Made by a program: the position numbers and the translations under genes. A stretch of DNA of 7,331 nucleotides, taken from assembly GCA_020442235.1 (NCBI GenBank), contig JAGRKQ010000159.1:3869-11199 (forward strand), written 5' to 3'. Source of the stretch: Hyphomicrobiaceae bacterium. GTDB lineage: Bacteria; Pseudomonadota; Alphaproteobacteria; Rhizobiales; MH13. Of this stretch, positions 1 through 7,045 are shown one piece after another. Position 1 is the stretch's first letter; every line of letters starts with the position of its first letter. Below the pieces are notes generated by a model that ran no database searches, was not told the DNA's origin, and worked only from the letters and a program-made list of their open reading frames with translations.

Positions 1-433
<433 letters not shown>

Positions 434-437
<4 letters not shown>

Positions 438-1309
438 GCCGTGTCCCCGAGCATCGCCGCATCGAGAACGACGTCGCGCTCGAAGACGACCGGCCCGGTG
501 AGCAGCACATGATCGTCGCTTTCGCGCCATTCGACCCCGAGCGCGCCGCCGGGAAGATGCAGAACCGCCTTGCGCCCGGTGCGGCGGCGACGGTTGGCGG
601 CGATCAGCGTTGCGCAGGCTGCCGAGCCGCAGGCAAGCGTCAGCCCCGCGCCGCGCTCCCAGACCTTGAGGACGATGGTCTCGCGGTCGATCACCTGGGC
701 AACGGAAATGTTCGCCCCTTCGGGGAAATAGGGGTGATGCTCCAGCACCGGGCCGATGCGGTCGAGCTGGATGGCGTTGACATCCTCGACGAAGAACACC
801 GCGTGCGGATTGCCCATGGAAAGAACCGAAGGCGAATCCATCACCGGATCGCCGATCGGCCCGACGGCAAGCTCGATGTGGCGCGTCTCGGCAAAGGGCT
901 CCGACAGGGGAACGTCCTTCCAGCCGAACTTCGGCGTGCCCATGTCGACGGTGAAGGTGGTCGGCGCATCGCGGCGCACGGATAAAAGCCCGGCATCGGT
1001 CTCGGTCAGGATCTCGTCCGCAGCGATGCCATCCGCCTCGAACAGATGCCAGCCGACGCAGCGCATGCCGTTGCCGCAGGCCCCGGACATCGAGCCGTCG
1101 ACATTGTAGATGCTGATGCGGGCAAGGGTGCCGCCGGCGCGCGGATCGGCCAGCACCATCAGCTGGTCGAAATGCGTCGCCTCATGCGCGCCAAGCGCAC
1201 GCGCCTCCTGCGCGCTCACCCGCGCCGGCGATCCGCGAAGATCGAGAACGGTGATCTTGTTACCGGCACCGTTCATCACCCGCGCGGTGCGGCCTTCAAG
1301 CATGGGCAT
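434..1309 (-). CDS. dapF: diaminopimelate epimerase DapF
   Basis: DapF is a cofactor-independent epimerase converting LL- to meso-diaminopimelate in the cytoplasm, the last step before lysine and the source of the peptidoglycan cross-linking residue. The 291-residue protein has the family's usual length and two-lobed layout. The N-terminal lobe starts with the substrate-binding MNGAGNKI and carries the first catalytic cysteine, C78, in GACGNGMRC. The C-terminal lobe has MGNPHAVFF (165-173), PEGANISV (196-203), ERGAGLTLACGSAACA with catalytic C227, and LTGPVVFE near the end. The start is either ATG 1309 or ATG 1303, two codons later; neither has a strong Shine-Dalgarno sequence. It is the first gene of a minus-strand unit, and its stop overlaps the mtaB start. 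A CtrA-type box lies about 80 bp upstream. The identification rests on both catalytic cysteine motifs and is secure. Confidence 0.97.
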
Positions 1310-1390
1310 GGGTCTGTCGGTCCGGTTGCTGGCGTCCAGTTGCGCTATATGGCCGATCGGGCGGCTCTTTTGAAGGGCCGGCCGGCGCCT

Positions 1391-1406
1391 TTAAGACGGC
1401 GTTAAC
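1391..1406 (+). promoter_or_regulatory. candidate CtrA-binding site TTAA-N7-TTAAC
   Basis: TTAA at 1391-1394, seven bases, then TTAACCAT at 1402-1409 matches the palindromic CtrA consensus TTAA-N7-TTAAC, and the second half also matches the Caulobacter half-site TTAACCAT. It is in the only AT-richer patch of the 156-bp divergent spacer. It lies 60 bp before the DUF6065 start on the plus strand and about 80 bp before dapF on the minus strand. A GANTC methylation motif of the CcrM type is at 1444-1448. The match is seen directly; binding and the target gene are inference. I could not define convincing -35/-10 pairs for either direction in this spacer. Confidence 0.5.
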
Positions 1407-1465
1407 CATAACTCGCGCGTTCTCGAAGAAAGGCCTTTTTACAGATTCCGTCCCGAGAGCGCGCC

Positions 1466-2233
1466 ATGGACATCAAGTTCTACAAGGTTCACCCGAACGT
1501 TCCCGAGATCGTGCCCGCCCGGTCGAACCGCGACTGGATGGATGCGACGATGAACCGTTTCGCCTATCGCTGCCTGCCGCTGTCGATCGCCAACGCCACC
1601 GGCTGGGAGGTCCTCTGCCCGACGACCTTCGACATTCTTTACACCGGCGGCGGCGGCATCAGCGACATCCGCATCGCCGGACGCGATCCGAACTATCCGG
1701 TCGATGCGCTCGCCGCCTCGCATTTCGCCCATGGGGTGCTGACCTTCCACATCGGCTATCTGATCCGCACCCCGCCGGGCTGGGGCATGTTCGTCACCGG
1801 TGCGCCGAACTGGCCCAAGGACGGCCTCACCCCGCTCGCCGGCCTCATCCAGACCGACTGGCTGCCCTTCCCCTTCACCATGAACTGGAAGCTGACCCGC
1901 CCCGGCAAATACACCTTCCACAAGGGCGAGCCCTTTGCCTTCCTGATGCCGGTGCCGCATTTCGAGATGGAGGCGCTGGAGCCCAAGGTCTATTCGCTCG
2001 ACAGCCACCCGGAGCTGAAGGGCGCCTATGAGGAATGGTCGCAAAAGCGCGCCGAGTTCAATCAGCGCCTGCACGACAACGACCCCGAAGCGGTGAAGGA
2101 AGGCTGGCAGCGCTGGTACACGCGCGGCGAGACCCCGGACGGAAAGAAGGTCGAGGTCCGCCACACCTCCAAGCGCAAGATGAAGAAGCTGGTGCCCGGT
2201 GAACCGGGAACGGCGACCGAACCCGCGCGCTAG
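1466..2233 (+). CDS. DUF6065 family protein, function unknown
   Basis: This 255-residue soluble protein has no signal peptide or membrane segment. It fits the uncharacterised DUF6065 family by its succession of conserved-looking, Trp-rich blocks: VPARSNRDWMDAT (16-28), FAYRCLPLSIANATGWE (32-48), SHFAHGVLTFHIGYLIRTPPGW (85-106), VTGAPNWPKDGLTPLAG (110-126) and a distinctive TDWLPFPFTMNWKLTRPG (130-147). The C-terminus is basic (SKRKMKK, 235-241). The family name is from memory of this pattern and could not be searched. No catalytic motif is recognisable, so I assign no reaction. The ATG at 1466 has only a weak purine stretch (GAGAG) before it, but no upstream in-frame alternative looks better. 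It is transcribed divergently from dapF, with a CtrA-type box 60 bp upstream, and converges on the cysteine-cluster gene. GC-rich third positions match its neighbours, so there is no sign of recent transfer. Confidence 0.8.
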   Translation: MDIKFYKVHPNVPEIVPARSNRDWMDATMNRFAYRCLPLSIANATGWEVLCPTTFDILYTGGGGISDIRIAGRDPNYPVDALAASHFAHGVLTFHIGYLIRTPPGWGMFVTGAPNWPKDGLTPLAGLIQTDWLPFPFTMNWKLTRPGKYTFHKGEPFAFLMPVPHFEMEALEPKVYSLDSHPELKGAYEEWSQKRAEFNQRLHDNDPEAVKEGWQRWYTRGETPDGKKVEVRHTSKRKMKKLVPGEPGTATEPAR

Positions 2234-2254
2234 GCCAGCCGACCTCAGGACGCT

Positions 2255-3025
2255 TCAGGACTGCGCGAAGGCCGCCGCCTGAACCTTTGCGACGAAGCCG
2301 CCGGTCTCGCCCTCAGCGTCAAGGCCGGCCATGGCCCCGCCGGAAAGCCAGCCCTCGGCCACATCGGGCGCGGCAGCCAGCGCGGCGAGCCCGCCCCTGA
2401 GGCTGAGCCGCCCGGAGGCAAGACCGCGCTTTTTCATCAAGGCCTCGAAGGCCGCCACGATGGACAGATGCAGAAGCAGGAAGGCCGGGGCGCTCGGAAC
2501 GCCCTCGCCGCGCGTCGGGTCGTAGCCTTGCGGCCCGCTGACCGCCATGCAGGCCGCAAGCGCGCGCGAGGTCCACAGCCGGCAGGCAAGCGGGCGCCAG
2601 ACATGAATGCCGCAGCGCCCCTCATCGTCGTTGAAAGGGCACAAGCCGTCCTTCGCCTCGGGCACGCTGCGCGCTTCATCGGCAAGCGACAGCGCCAGAT
2701 AGACGGCTTCGGTCGGCAGAAGCGCGATGTCGCGGCGACAGCAATGGTTGCAGCCCGGCTTGCAGGCGAGCGGCGCAGGCGAGTTGTCGAGCGCCCGCGC
2801 CACCATGCCATGTGCAAAGTCGGCCATGACGAAAACCGCATCCATCAGCCGGAGGAAGCCATAAAGCCCCTCGTCCTCGGACCAGATGTCATCCAGCGCC
2901 TCGGCCAGCGCCGCACTCGCCGCCACCTGCCCGGCGCCATAGGGCTCGGGCATGCCCATGAGGCCGGGAATGTCGAGGCGCTGAAGGCGCTTCATGTCGT
3001 CGGGATCGGGATAGAGACGTGCCAT
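2255..3025 (-). CDS. YkgJ-type cysteine-cluster protein (putative Zn/Fe chelating)
   Basis: This 256-residue protein carries the CxxCxxCC family signature (putative zinc- or iron-chelating domain, YkgJ type). The cluster reads C88-x3-C92-x2-C95-C96 in ACKPGCNHCCRRD. It is followed by the usual spaced ligands C129 (LCPFND), C138 (GRCGIHVWRP) and C148 (ACRLW), including the family's RP..CR segment. About 85 helix-prone residues precede the domain and an Ala/Leu/Gly-rich tail of about 100 residues follows it; neither is recognised. The family's substrate is unknown, with metal binding inferred from the cysteines. A TTG codon at 3031 would extend the protein by two residues, but the ATG at 3025 is preferred. 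There is no Shine-Dalgarno sequence. A weak TTGTCT-N17-TAAGCC promoter (3060-3032) would start the transcript at or beside the ATG. It converges on the DUF6065 gene and diverges from ffh. Confidence 0.85.
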   Translation of the reverse strand: MARLYPDPDDMKRLQRLDIPGLMGMPEPYGAGQVAASAALAEALDDIWSEDEGLYGFLRLMDAVFVMADFAHGMVARALDNSPAPLACKPGCNHCCRRDIALLPTEAVYLALSLADEARSVPEAKDGLCPFNDDEGRCGIHVWRPLACRLWTSRALAACMAVSGPQGYDPTRGEGVPSAPAFLLLHLSIVAAFEALMKKRGLASGRLSLRGGLAALAAAPDVAEGWLSGGAMAGLDAEGETGGFVAKVQAAAFAQS

Positions 3026-3083
3026 CGCCAAGGCTTAGCCTGCCGGCGCGGGCGAGACAATGCGCCAGAACGGGCTCGTCTTC

Positions 3084-3112
3084 TTGACTTTTCATGCCCA
3101 TGCGCGTTTAAC
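3084..3112 (+). promoter_or_regulatory. sigma-70-type promoter of ffh
   Basis: TTGACT (3084-3089), a 17-base spacer, then TTTAAC (3107-3112). The -35 box is preceded by CTTC, giving the CTTGAC context common in alphaproteobacterial housekeeping promoters. Transcription would start near 3119, leaving a leader of about 130 bases before the ffh ATG. A tandem 7-bp repeat, GATCACG twice (3118-3131), lies right at the predicted start. This is the best promoter-like match I found in the window and would serve the whole ffh-rpsP-rimM-trmD unit. Confidence 0.65.
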
Positions 3113-3183
3113 CCCGCGATCACGGATCACGATCCGAAACCGACCCGCCGACCGGGGCCCGATCCCGGAGGCCAACGTCCGTC

Positions 3184-3250
3184 AGCGCCAGGCGCCCACG
3201 GGCGCAAATGTGCTTGAACCGCGCCTTGGCGCAGAAGACTGGACGCAGCG
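3184..3250 (+). ncRNA. structured 5' leader of ffh (candidate ffh RNA motif)
   Basis: Two compact GC hairpins precede the ffh start: GCGCC-CACG-GGCGC at 3192-3205 and GCGC-CTTG-GCGC at 3221-3232. The second ends nine bases before the weak GGA (3241-3243) that could act as ribosome binding site. Further copies make pairing alternatives possible: GCGCC at 3185-3189, and GGCGC at 3201-3205, which can pair with GCGCC at 3221-3225 around a 15-base loop. A conserved 'ffh' RNA motif upstream of ffh in alphaproteobacteria is described in Rfam. Location and hairpin layout fit, but I could not align to that model. The role is unknown; control of ffh translation is inference. Confidence 0.45.
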
Positions 3251-4771
3251 ATGTTTGAAACGCTCTCCGAACGCCTCTCCGGCATCCTCGACGGCCTGAC
3301 CCGTCGCGGTTCGCTGTCGGAAAAGGATGTCGGCGAGGCGCTGCGCGAGGTCCGCCGGGCATTGCTGGAAGCCGACGTCGCGCTCGATGTCGTCAAGAGC
3401 TTCACCGACAAGGTCCGCCACCGCGCCGTCGGCCAGGATGTCCTGCGCTCCGTCGCTCCCGGCCAGCAGGTCATCAAGATCGTCCACGATCAGCTGGTGG
3501 AGATGCTCGGCGCCGATCAGGTCGGCATCAGCCTTGCCGCCGTTGCGCCGGTGCCGATCCTGATGGTCGGCCTTCAGGGCTCCGGCAAGACCACCACCAC
3601 GGCCAAGATCGCCAAGCGGCTCTCCGAACGCGAGCGCCGCAAGGTGCTGATGGCCTCGCTCGACACCCGCCGTCCGGCCGCGCAGGAACAGCTGAAGGTG
3701 CTCGGCGAGCAGCTTGGCATCGACACGCTGCCGATCGTCGCCGGCCAGGATGCCGTGCGCATTTCCAAACGCGCCCTCGATGCGGCGCGGCTCGGCGGCT
3801 ATGACGTCGTCCTTCTCGATACCGCCGGCCGCACCACCGTCGATGAAGAGCTGATGGACGAGACCGCGTCCATCAAGGCGGCGACGAACCCACATGAGGT
3901 TCTTCTCGTCGTCGATGCGCTGACCGGTCAGGACGCCGTGAACACGGCCAGCGCCTTCGACACCCGCCTCGACATCACCGGCATCGTCATGACCCGCCTC
4001 GACGGTGACGGTCGCGGCGGCGCGGCACTGTCCATGCGCCATGTCACCGGCAAGCCGATCAAGCTCATCGGCACCGGCGAGAAGACCGACGCGCTGGAGG
4101 ATTTCCATCCCGAACGCATCGCCGGACGCATCCTCGGCAAGGGCGACATCATCTCGCTGGTGGAAAAGGCCGCCCGCGACATCGACGAGAAGAAGGCCGC
4201 CGACATGGCGGCGAAGATGCGCAAGGGCATCTTCACCCTCGACGACCTCAAGGAGCAGCTCGGCCAGATGCAGAAGCTCGGCGGGCTCGGCGGCATCATG
4301 AGCATGATGCCCGGCATCGCCAAGGCGAAGAAGCAGATCGAGGCCTCCGGCATGGATGACCGCGTCGTCACCCGCCAGATCGCCATCATCCAGTCGATGA
4401 CGCCGAAGGAGCGCACGAACCCCGACCTTCTGAAGGCGAGCCGCAAGAAGCGCATCGCCGCCGGCTCGGGCGTCGATGTCGCCGACGTCAACAAGCTTTT
4501 GAAGATGCACCGCCAGATGGCCGACATGATGAAGGCCATGGGCAAGAAGAAGGGCGGCCTGATGGGCGCGCTCTTCGGCAAGGGCGGCATGCCGGACGTC
4601 GATCCGGCGGAACTGGAACGCATGGCAAAGTCCGGCCAGATGCCGAACCTGCCGAAGGGATTGCCCGGCGGCCTGCCGCCGGGGATGGGCGGGGGCCTCC
4701 CGCCAGGACTTCCGGGCCTTGGACCCACGCGCGGCGGACTGCCGGGCCTGGGATCGGGCAAGAAGAAATAA
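3251..4771 (+). CDS. ffh: signal recognition particle GTPase Ffh (SRP54)
   Basis: Ffh binds 4.5S RNA and signal sequences of nascent inner-membrane proteins and docks them to FtsY at the membrane. The 506-residue protein shows the full NG-M order. An N-domain helical bundle (1-95) contains the EADVALDVV stretch. The GTPase follows, with P-loop GLQGSGKTTTT (107-117), the DTRRPAAQEQL box (138-148), DTAGR (190-194), DALTGQDA (222-229) and TRLDGDGRGG (248-257). The methionine-rich M domain (about 295-432) has GGIMSMMPG and the RNA-binding region around SRKKRIAAGSG. After it comes a low-complexity Gly/Pro/Leu tail (465-506) with GLPGGLPPGMGGGLPPG and a final GKKK, at the long end for the family. 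The ATG at 3251 has only a weak GGA upstream and follows a structured leader. It heads the plus-strand operon, with rpsP 62 bp downstream. Identification is certain. Confidence 0.99.
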   Translation: MFETLSERLSGILDGLTRRGSLSEKDVGEALREVRRALLEADVALDVVKSFTDKVRHRAVGQDVLRSVAPGQQVIKIVHDQLVEMLGADQVGISLAAVAPVPILMVGLQGSGKTTTTAKIAKRLSERERRKVLMASLDTRRPAAQEQLKVLGEQLGIDTLPIVAGQDAVRISKRALDAARLGGYDVVLLDTAGRTTVDEELMDETASIKAATNPHEVLLVVDALTGQDAVNTASAFDTRLDITGIVMTRLDGDGRGGAALSMRHVTGKPIKLIGTGEKTDALEDFHPERIAGRILGKGDIISLVEKAARDIDEKKAADMAAKMRKGIFTLDDLKEQLGQMQKLGGLGGIMSMMPGIAKAKKQIEASGMDDRVVTRQIAIIQSMTPKERTNPDLLKASRKKRIAAGSGVDVADVNKLLKMHRQMADMMKAMGKKKGGLMGALFGKGGMPDVDPAELERMAKSGQMPNLPKGLPGGLPPGMGGGLPPGLPGLGPTRGGLPGLGSGKKK

Positions 4772-4773
4772 CC

Positions 4774-4812
4774 GGCCGCAGCGCGGCCAGACGAACCCGG
4801 CGCCTTCGCCGG
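4774..4812 (+). other. two tandem hairpins in the ffh-rpsP spacer
   Basis: The 62-bp spacer is mostly two perfect 6-bp stems: GGCCGC-AGC-GCGGCC (4774-4788) and CCGGCG-CCTT-CGCCGG (4797-4812). No T run follows either, so they are poor intrinsic terminators. The second ends 21 bases before the rpsP ATG, just upstream of its AAAAGGA ribosome binding site. They could be an RNA processing or stability element separating ffh from the ribosomal operon, or an S16 leader. The stems are seen directly; the role is inference. Confidence 0.5.
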
Positions 4813-4833
4813 ACTGAAAAGGACTGAACGATT

Positions 4834-5241
4834 ATGGCACTCAAGATCCGGCTCGCCCGTGGCGGCTCCAAGAAGCGTCCCTACTACCGCATCGTCATCG
4901 CCGATGCCCGCGCCCCGCGCGATGGCCGCTTCATCGACAAGGTCGGCTCCTACAACCCGCTGCTTCCGAAGGATTCGGCCGAGCGCGTGACCCTCGACGC
5001 AGACGCCGTCCGCGCCTGGCTCGCCAAGGGCGCCCAGCCGACCGACCGCGTGCTGCGCTTCCTCGATGCCGCCGGCATCATGACCCGTCCGGCCCGCAAC
5101 AACCCCAAGAAGGCCGAGCCGGGCGAGCGCGCCAAGGAACGCGCCGCCGAGCGCGCCGAGAAGGAAGCCGCGGCCGCCGAAGCGGCTGCCGCTCCGGCCG
5201 AAGCTCCGGCTGAAGCACCGTCCGAAGACGCCGCCGAGTAA
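4834..5241 (+). CDS. rpsP: 30S ribosomal protein S16 with long Ala/Glu tail
   Basis: S16 is a primary-to-intermediate assembly protein of the 30S body. Residues 1-82 are the complete S16 fold, beginning [20 protein letters not shown], with [16 protein letters not shown] (27-42) and a conserved LRFLDAAGI (74-82). Beyond this a charged extension (83-135) runs from Lys/Arg-rich to Ala/Glu-rich and ends in short APAE/APSE repeats, probably disordered. E. coli S16 lacks such a tail (about 82 residues), but long tails are usual in Rhizobiales. The ATG at 4834 follows AAAAGGA (4817-4823), ten bases upstream. rimM starts 15 bp after the TAA. Identification is certain from the N-terminal fold and the operon position. 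Confidence 0.99.
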   Translation: MALKIRLARGGSKKRPYYRIVIADARAPRDGRFIDKVGSYNPLLPKDSAERVTLDADAVRAWLAKGAQPTDRVLRFLDAAGIMTRPARNNPKKAEPGERAKERAAERAEKEAAAAEAAAAPAEAPAEAPSEDAAE

Positions 5242-5256
5242 GCGAAGGGCCCTGCC

Positions 5257-5832
5257 ATGACGGGCGATGCGGACGACAGGCTGATTTTCATCGCCCGCAT
5301 CGGCGCGGCCCATGGCGTGAAGGGCGAGGTCAGGGTGAAGAGCTTCACCGAAGACCCGCTCGACCTTGACGCCTACGGGCCGCTTGTGACCCGCGACGGG
5401 GCGCGGCGCTTCACGCTGCGCTCCCTGCGCGCCATCAAGGGCGACGGCATGCTGGTTGTCGCCTTCGACGGCGTTGCCGACCGCACAAACGCCGAAAAGC
5501 TGAACGGCACCGACCTTTACGTCCCACGCTCGGCCCTGCCCGAAACGGACGAGGACGATTTCTACTATGAAGATCTCGTCGGGCTTCAGGCCCTGACGCC
5601 CGAAGGCGAAGCGATCGGGCGCGTCACCGGCGTGTTCGATTTCGGCGCCGGCGATCTTCTGGAAATTGCCCCCGAAAACGCAAAAAGCTTTCTCGTCGCC
5701 TTCACCCGCGAAACCGTGCCCGCGATCGATCTTGCCAGCCGCCGGCTGACCCTCATCCGCCCCGCCGAGACCGGCGACGATGCAGGAGATGGCGCCGGGC
5801 ATGGCGATGGGGCGGACGAGGACCCGGCGTGA
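5257..5832 (+). CDS. rimM: ribosome maturation factor RimM
   Basis: RimM helps fold the 30S head around S19 during late 16S rRNA maturation in the cytoplasm. The 191-residue protein shows the two expected domains. The N-terminal barrel has [22 protein letters not shown] (12-33). The linker [12 protein letters not shown] (99-110) leads into the PRC-barrel domain with [17 protein letters not shown] (121-137) and LVAF...[13 protein letters not shown] (146-167). The last 20 residues or so are a Gly/Asp/Ala-rich acidic tail not needed for the fold. The ATG at 5257 is preceded by GAAGGG. The stop TGA overlaps the trmD GTG as GTGA. That coupling and the position between rpsP and trmD are the classical arrangement. 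Identification is certain. Confidence 0.98.
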   Translation: MTGDADDRLIFIARIGAAHGVKGEVRVKSFTEDPLDLDAYGPLVTRDGARRFTLRSLRAIKGDGMLVVAFDGVADRTNAEKLNGTDLYVPRSALPETDEDDFYYEDLVGLQALTPEGEAIGRVTGVFDFGAGDLLEIAPENAKSFLVAFTRETVPAIDLASRRLTLIRPAETGDDAGDGAGHGDGADEDPA

Positions 5833-6530
5833 GCGGCTTCCACGCCAGCGTCATCACCCTTTATCCGGAAATGTTTCCCGGCCCCCTCGGGGTGAGCCTT
5901 TCCGGCAAGGCGCTGGAAGATGGGCTGTGGCGGCTTGAAACCCTCTTCCTGCGCGATTTCGGGCGCGGACGGCACCGCGCCGTCGACGATACGCCCGCCG
6001 GCGGCGGCGCCGGCATGGTGCTGCGCCCCGACGTCGTCGCAGAGGCGGTCGAGGCGGTCAGCCCCGAAGGCGATGCCCGCCCGCGCCTGCTGCTGTCGCC
6101 GCGCGGCAGGCCCTTGACGCAGGCCCGCGTGCGCGCGCTCGCCGATGGCCCGGGCGCCGTGCTTCTGTGCGGCCGCTTCGAGGGGGTCGACCAGCGCGCC
6201 ATCGAGCATTGCCGCCTCGAAGAAGTGTCCATCGGCGACTATGTCCTCTCGGGAGGCGAACTCGCCGCCATGGTGCTGATCGACGCGGTCGTCCGCCTTC
6301 TGCCGGGCGTCATGGGCAATCCCCTCTCCGGCGCCTTTGAAAGTTTCGAGACCGGGCTTCTGGAGCACGACCACTACACCCGCCCGCGCGATTTCGCGGG
6401 CCGGGCGATCCCCGACATTCTCCTTTCCGGCGACCATGCGAAGATCGAGGCCTGGCGGCGGGAAAATGCCCGCGCCCTGACCGGGGCCCGCCGGCCCGAT
6501 CTTCTTGCCGGCCGGAGAGGCCATGACTGA
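5829..6530 (+). CDS. trmD: tRNA (guanine-37-N1)-methyltransferase TrmD
   Basis: TrmD uses S-adenosylmethionine to make m1G37 in tRNAs reading CNN and some other codons, preventing +1 frameshifts. It is a dimeric SPOUT enzyme with a trefoil-knot active site. The 233 residues show [13 protein letters not shown] (9-21), [13 protein letters not shown] (56-68), [11 protein letters not shown] (88-98), [11 protein letters not shown] (113-123) and the knot [18 protein letters not shown] (135-152). R156 lies in [10 protein letters not shown]. The position of E. coli D169 is a glutamate (E179 in [11 protein letters not shown]), a substitution common in the family. Translation starts at GTG 5829, overlapping the rimM stop by four bases, with GAGGA (5818-5822) six bases upstream inside rimM. 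Its 3' end overlaps the next gene by eight bases. Slightly shorter than the E. coli enzyme (255 residues) but complete. Confidence 0.98.
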   Translation: MSGFHASVITLYPEMFPGPLGVSLSGKALEDGLWRLETLFLRDFGRGRHRAVDDTPAGGGAGMVLRPDVVAEAVEAVSPEGDARPRLLLSPRGRPLTQARVRALADGPGAVLLCGRFEGVDQRAIEHCRLEEVSIGDYVLSGGELAAMVLIDAVVRLLPGVMGNPLSGAFESFETGLLEHDHYTRPRDFAGRAIPDILLSGDHAKIEAWRRENARALTGARRPDLLAGRRGHD

Positions 6531-7011
6531 GCCCGTCCGCCTGGATGGATACCGGCCCGGCGATCTTGCCGCGGTCATCGCCCTGCACATGGCCTATTAC
6601 GCGCCCGAATGGGGGTTGGGGCGGCCTTTCGAGACCAAGCTTGCCGGCGAGATGGGCGAATTCCTGCACCGCATGGACCCCGAGCGCGATCTCTTTCTCG
6701 CGGCGCGGTCCGGCGAAACTCTGGTGGGTTCGATCTCCCTCGACGTCAGCGGCGGCGGAGCGGAGGGTGCGCATCTGCGCTGGTTCGTCGTCGGCGCGAA
6801 GGCGCGCGGCAGTGGTCTGGGCCACAGGCTGTTGAAACGCGCCATGGACCATTGCGACACCCATGCTGAGGGGCGCTGCTGGCTGACCACCTTCGGCGGA
6901 CTCGATGCCGCCCGCCACCTTTACGAGGCCGCCGGCTTCCGGCTTGTCCGGCAGGCCGAGGTCGACCAGTGGCAGGGCGGGGTCCGAGAACAGCTCTTCC
7001 TGCGCCCCTGA
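6523..7011 (+). CDS. GNAT family N-acetyltransferase, substrate unknown
   Basis: The 162-residue protein is a single-domain GNAT enzyme transferring an acyl group from acyl-CoA to an amine. Visible motifs are [17 protein letters not shown] (58-74, strands 2-3), LRWFVV (85-90, strand 4), the CoA pyrophosphate loop [11 protein letters not shown] (94-104, RxxGxG) and [14 protein letters not shown] (129-142). The N-terminal [23 protein letters not shown] pattern resembles the acetyltransferase half of MarR-GNAT fusion regulators, but no MarR domain precedes it here. The ATG at 6523, with GGAG (6514-6517) upstream, is preferred over an in-frame TTG at 6505. It overlaps the trmD end by eight bases, so it is probably coupled to the operon. 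Whether it acts on a ribosomal protein, as RimI-type enzymes do, cannot be told from sequence. A hairpin follows its stop. Confidence 0.9.
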   Translation: MTEPVRLDGYRPGDLAAVIALHMAYYAPEWGLGRPFETKLAGEMGEFLHRMDPERDLFLAARSGETLVGSISLDVSGGGAEGAHLRWFVVGAKARGSGLGHRLLKRAMDHCDTHAEGRCWLTTFGGLDAARHLYEAAGFRLVRQAEVDQWQGGVREQLFLRP

Positions 7012-7018
7012 ACCGGCC

Positions 7019-7045
7019 GGCCGGCACCCGGAAAAGCCGGCCTTT
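7019..7045 (+). terminator. possible intrinsic terminator after the GNAT gene
   Basis: GGCCGGC (7019-7025), a ten-base loop, and GCCGGCC (7036-7042) form a perfect 7-bp stem followed by TTT. The stem starts eight bases after the GNAT stop. The T run is short, so termination may be partial, letting some transcription continue into rplS. A second small stem, GAGCC/GGCTC (7056-7072), lies just downstream without a T run. Confidence 0.45.

Noticed and set aside
1310..1400. TATA-like CTATAT at 1345-1350 as a dapF -10 box
   Set aside because: No acceptable -35 sequence is found 16-18 bases upstream on the minus strand; best match CAAAAG is poor.
1439..2164. A 241-codon minus-strand open frame
   Set aside because: Antisense to the DUF6065 gene, whose conserved-looking Trp/Pro blocks are on the plus strand.
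2234..2254. Bidirectional terminator between the two convergent genes
   Set aside because: The 21-bp gap has no inverted repeat or T/A run; any terminator must lie within the coding ends.
2468..3217. A 249-codon plus-strand open frame
   Set aside because: Opposite the cysteine-cluster gene and running over the ffh promoter; Arg/Ala-rich with no family resemblance.
3182..4510. A 442-codon minus-strand open frame
   Set aside because: Antisense shadow of ffh, rich in Asp/Ala/Gly/His with no motif; a consequence of GC-rich third positions.
5160..5238. Short tandem repeats at the 3' end of rpsP as a mobile or CRISPR-like repeat
   Set aside because: They are imperfect 12-bp units encoding the Ala/Pro/Glu tail of S16, typical low-complexity coding sequence.
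3928..5802. A 624-codon open frame on the minus strand
   Set aside because: It lies opposite ffh, rpsP and rimM, all certain genes, and its translation has the skewed composition of antisense GC-rich coding sequence with no recognisable domain.
5586..6590. A 334-codon minus-strand open frame over rimM and trmD
   Set aside because: Both plus-strand genes are secure; the antisense product has no recognisable domain.
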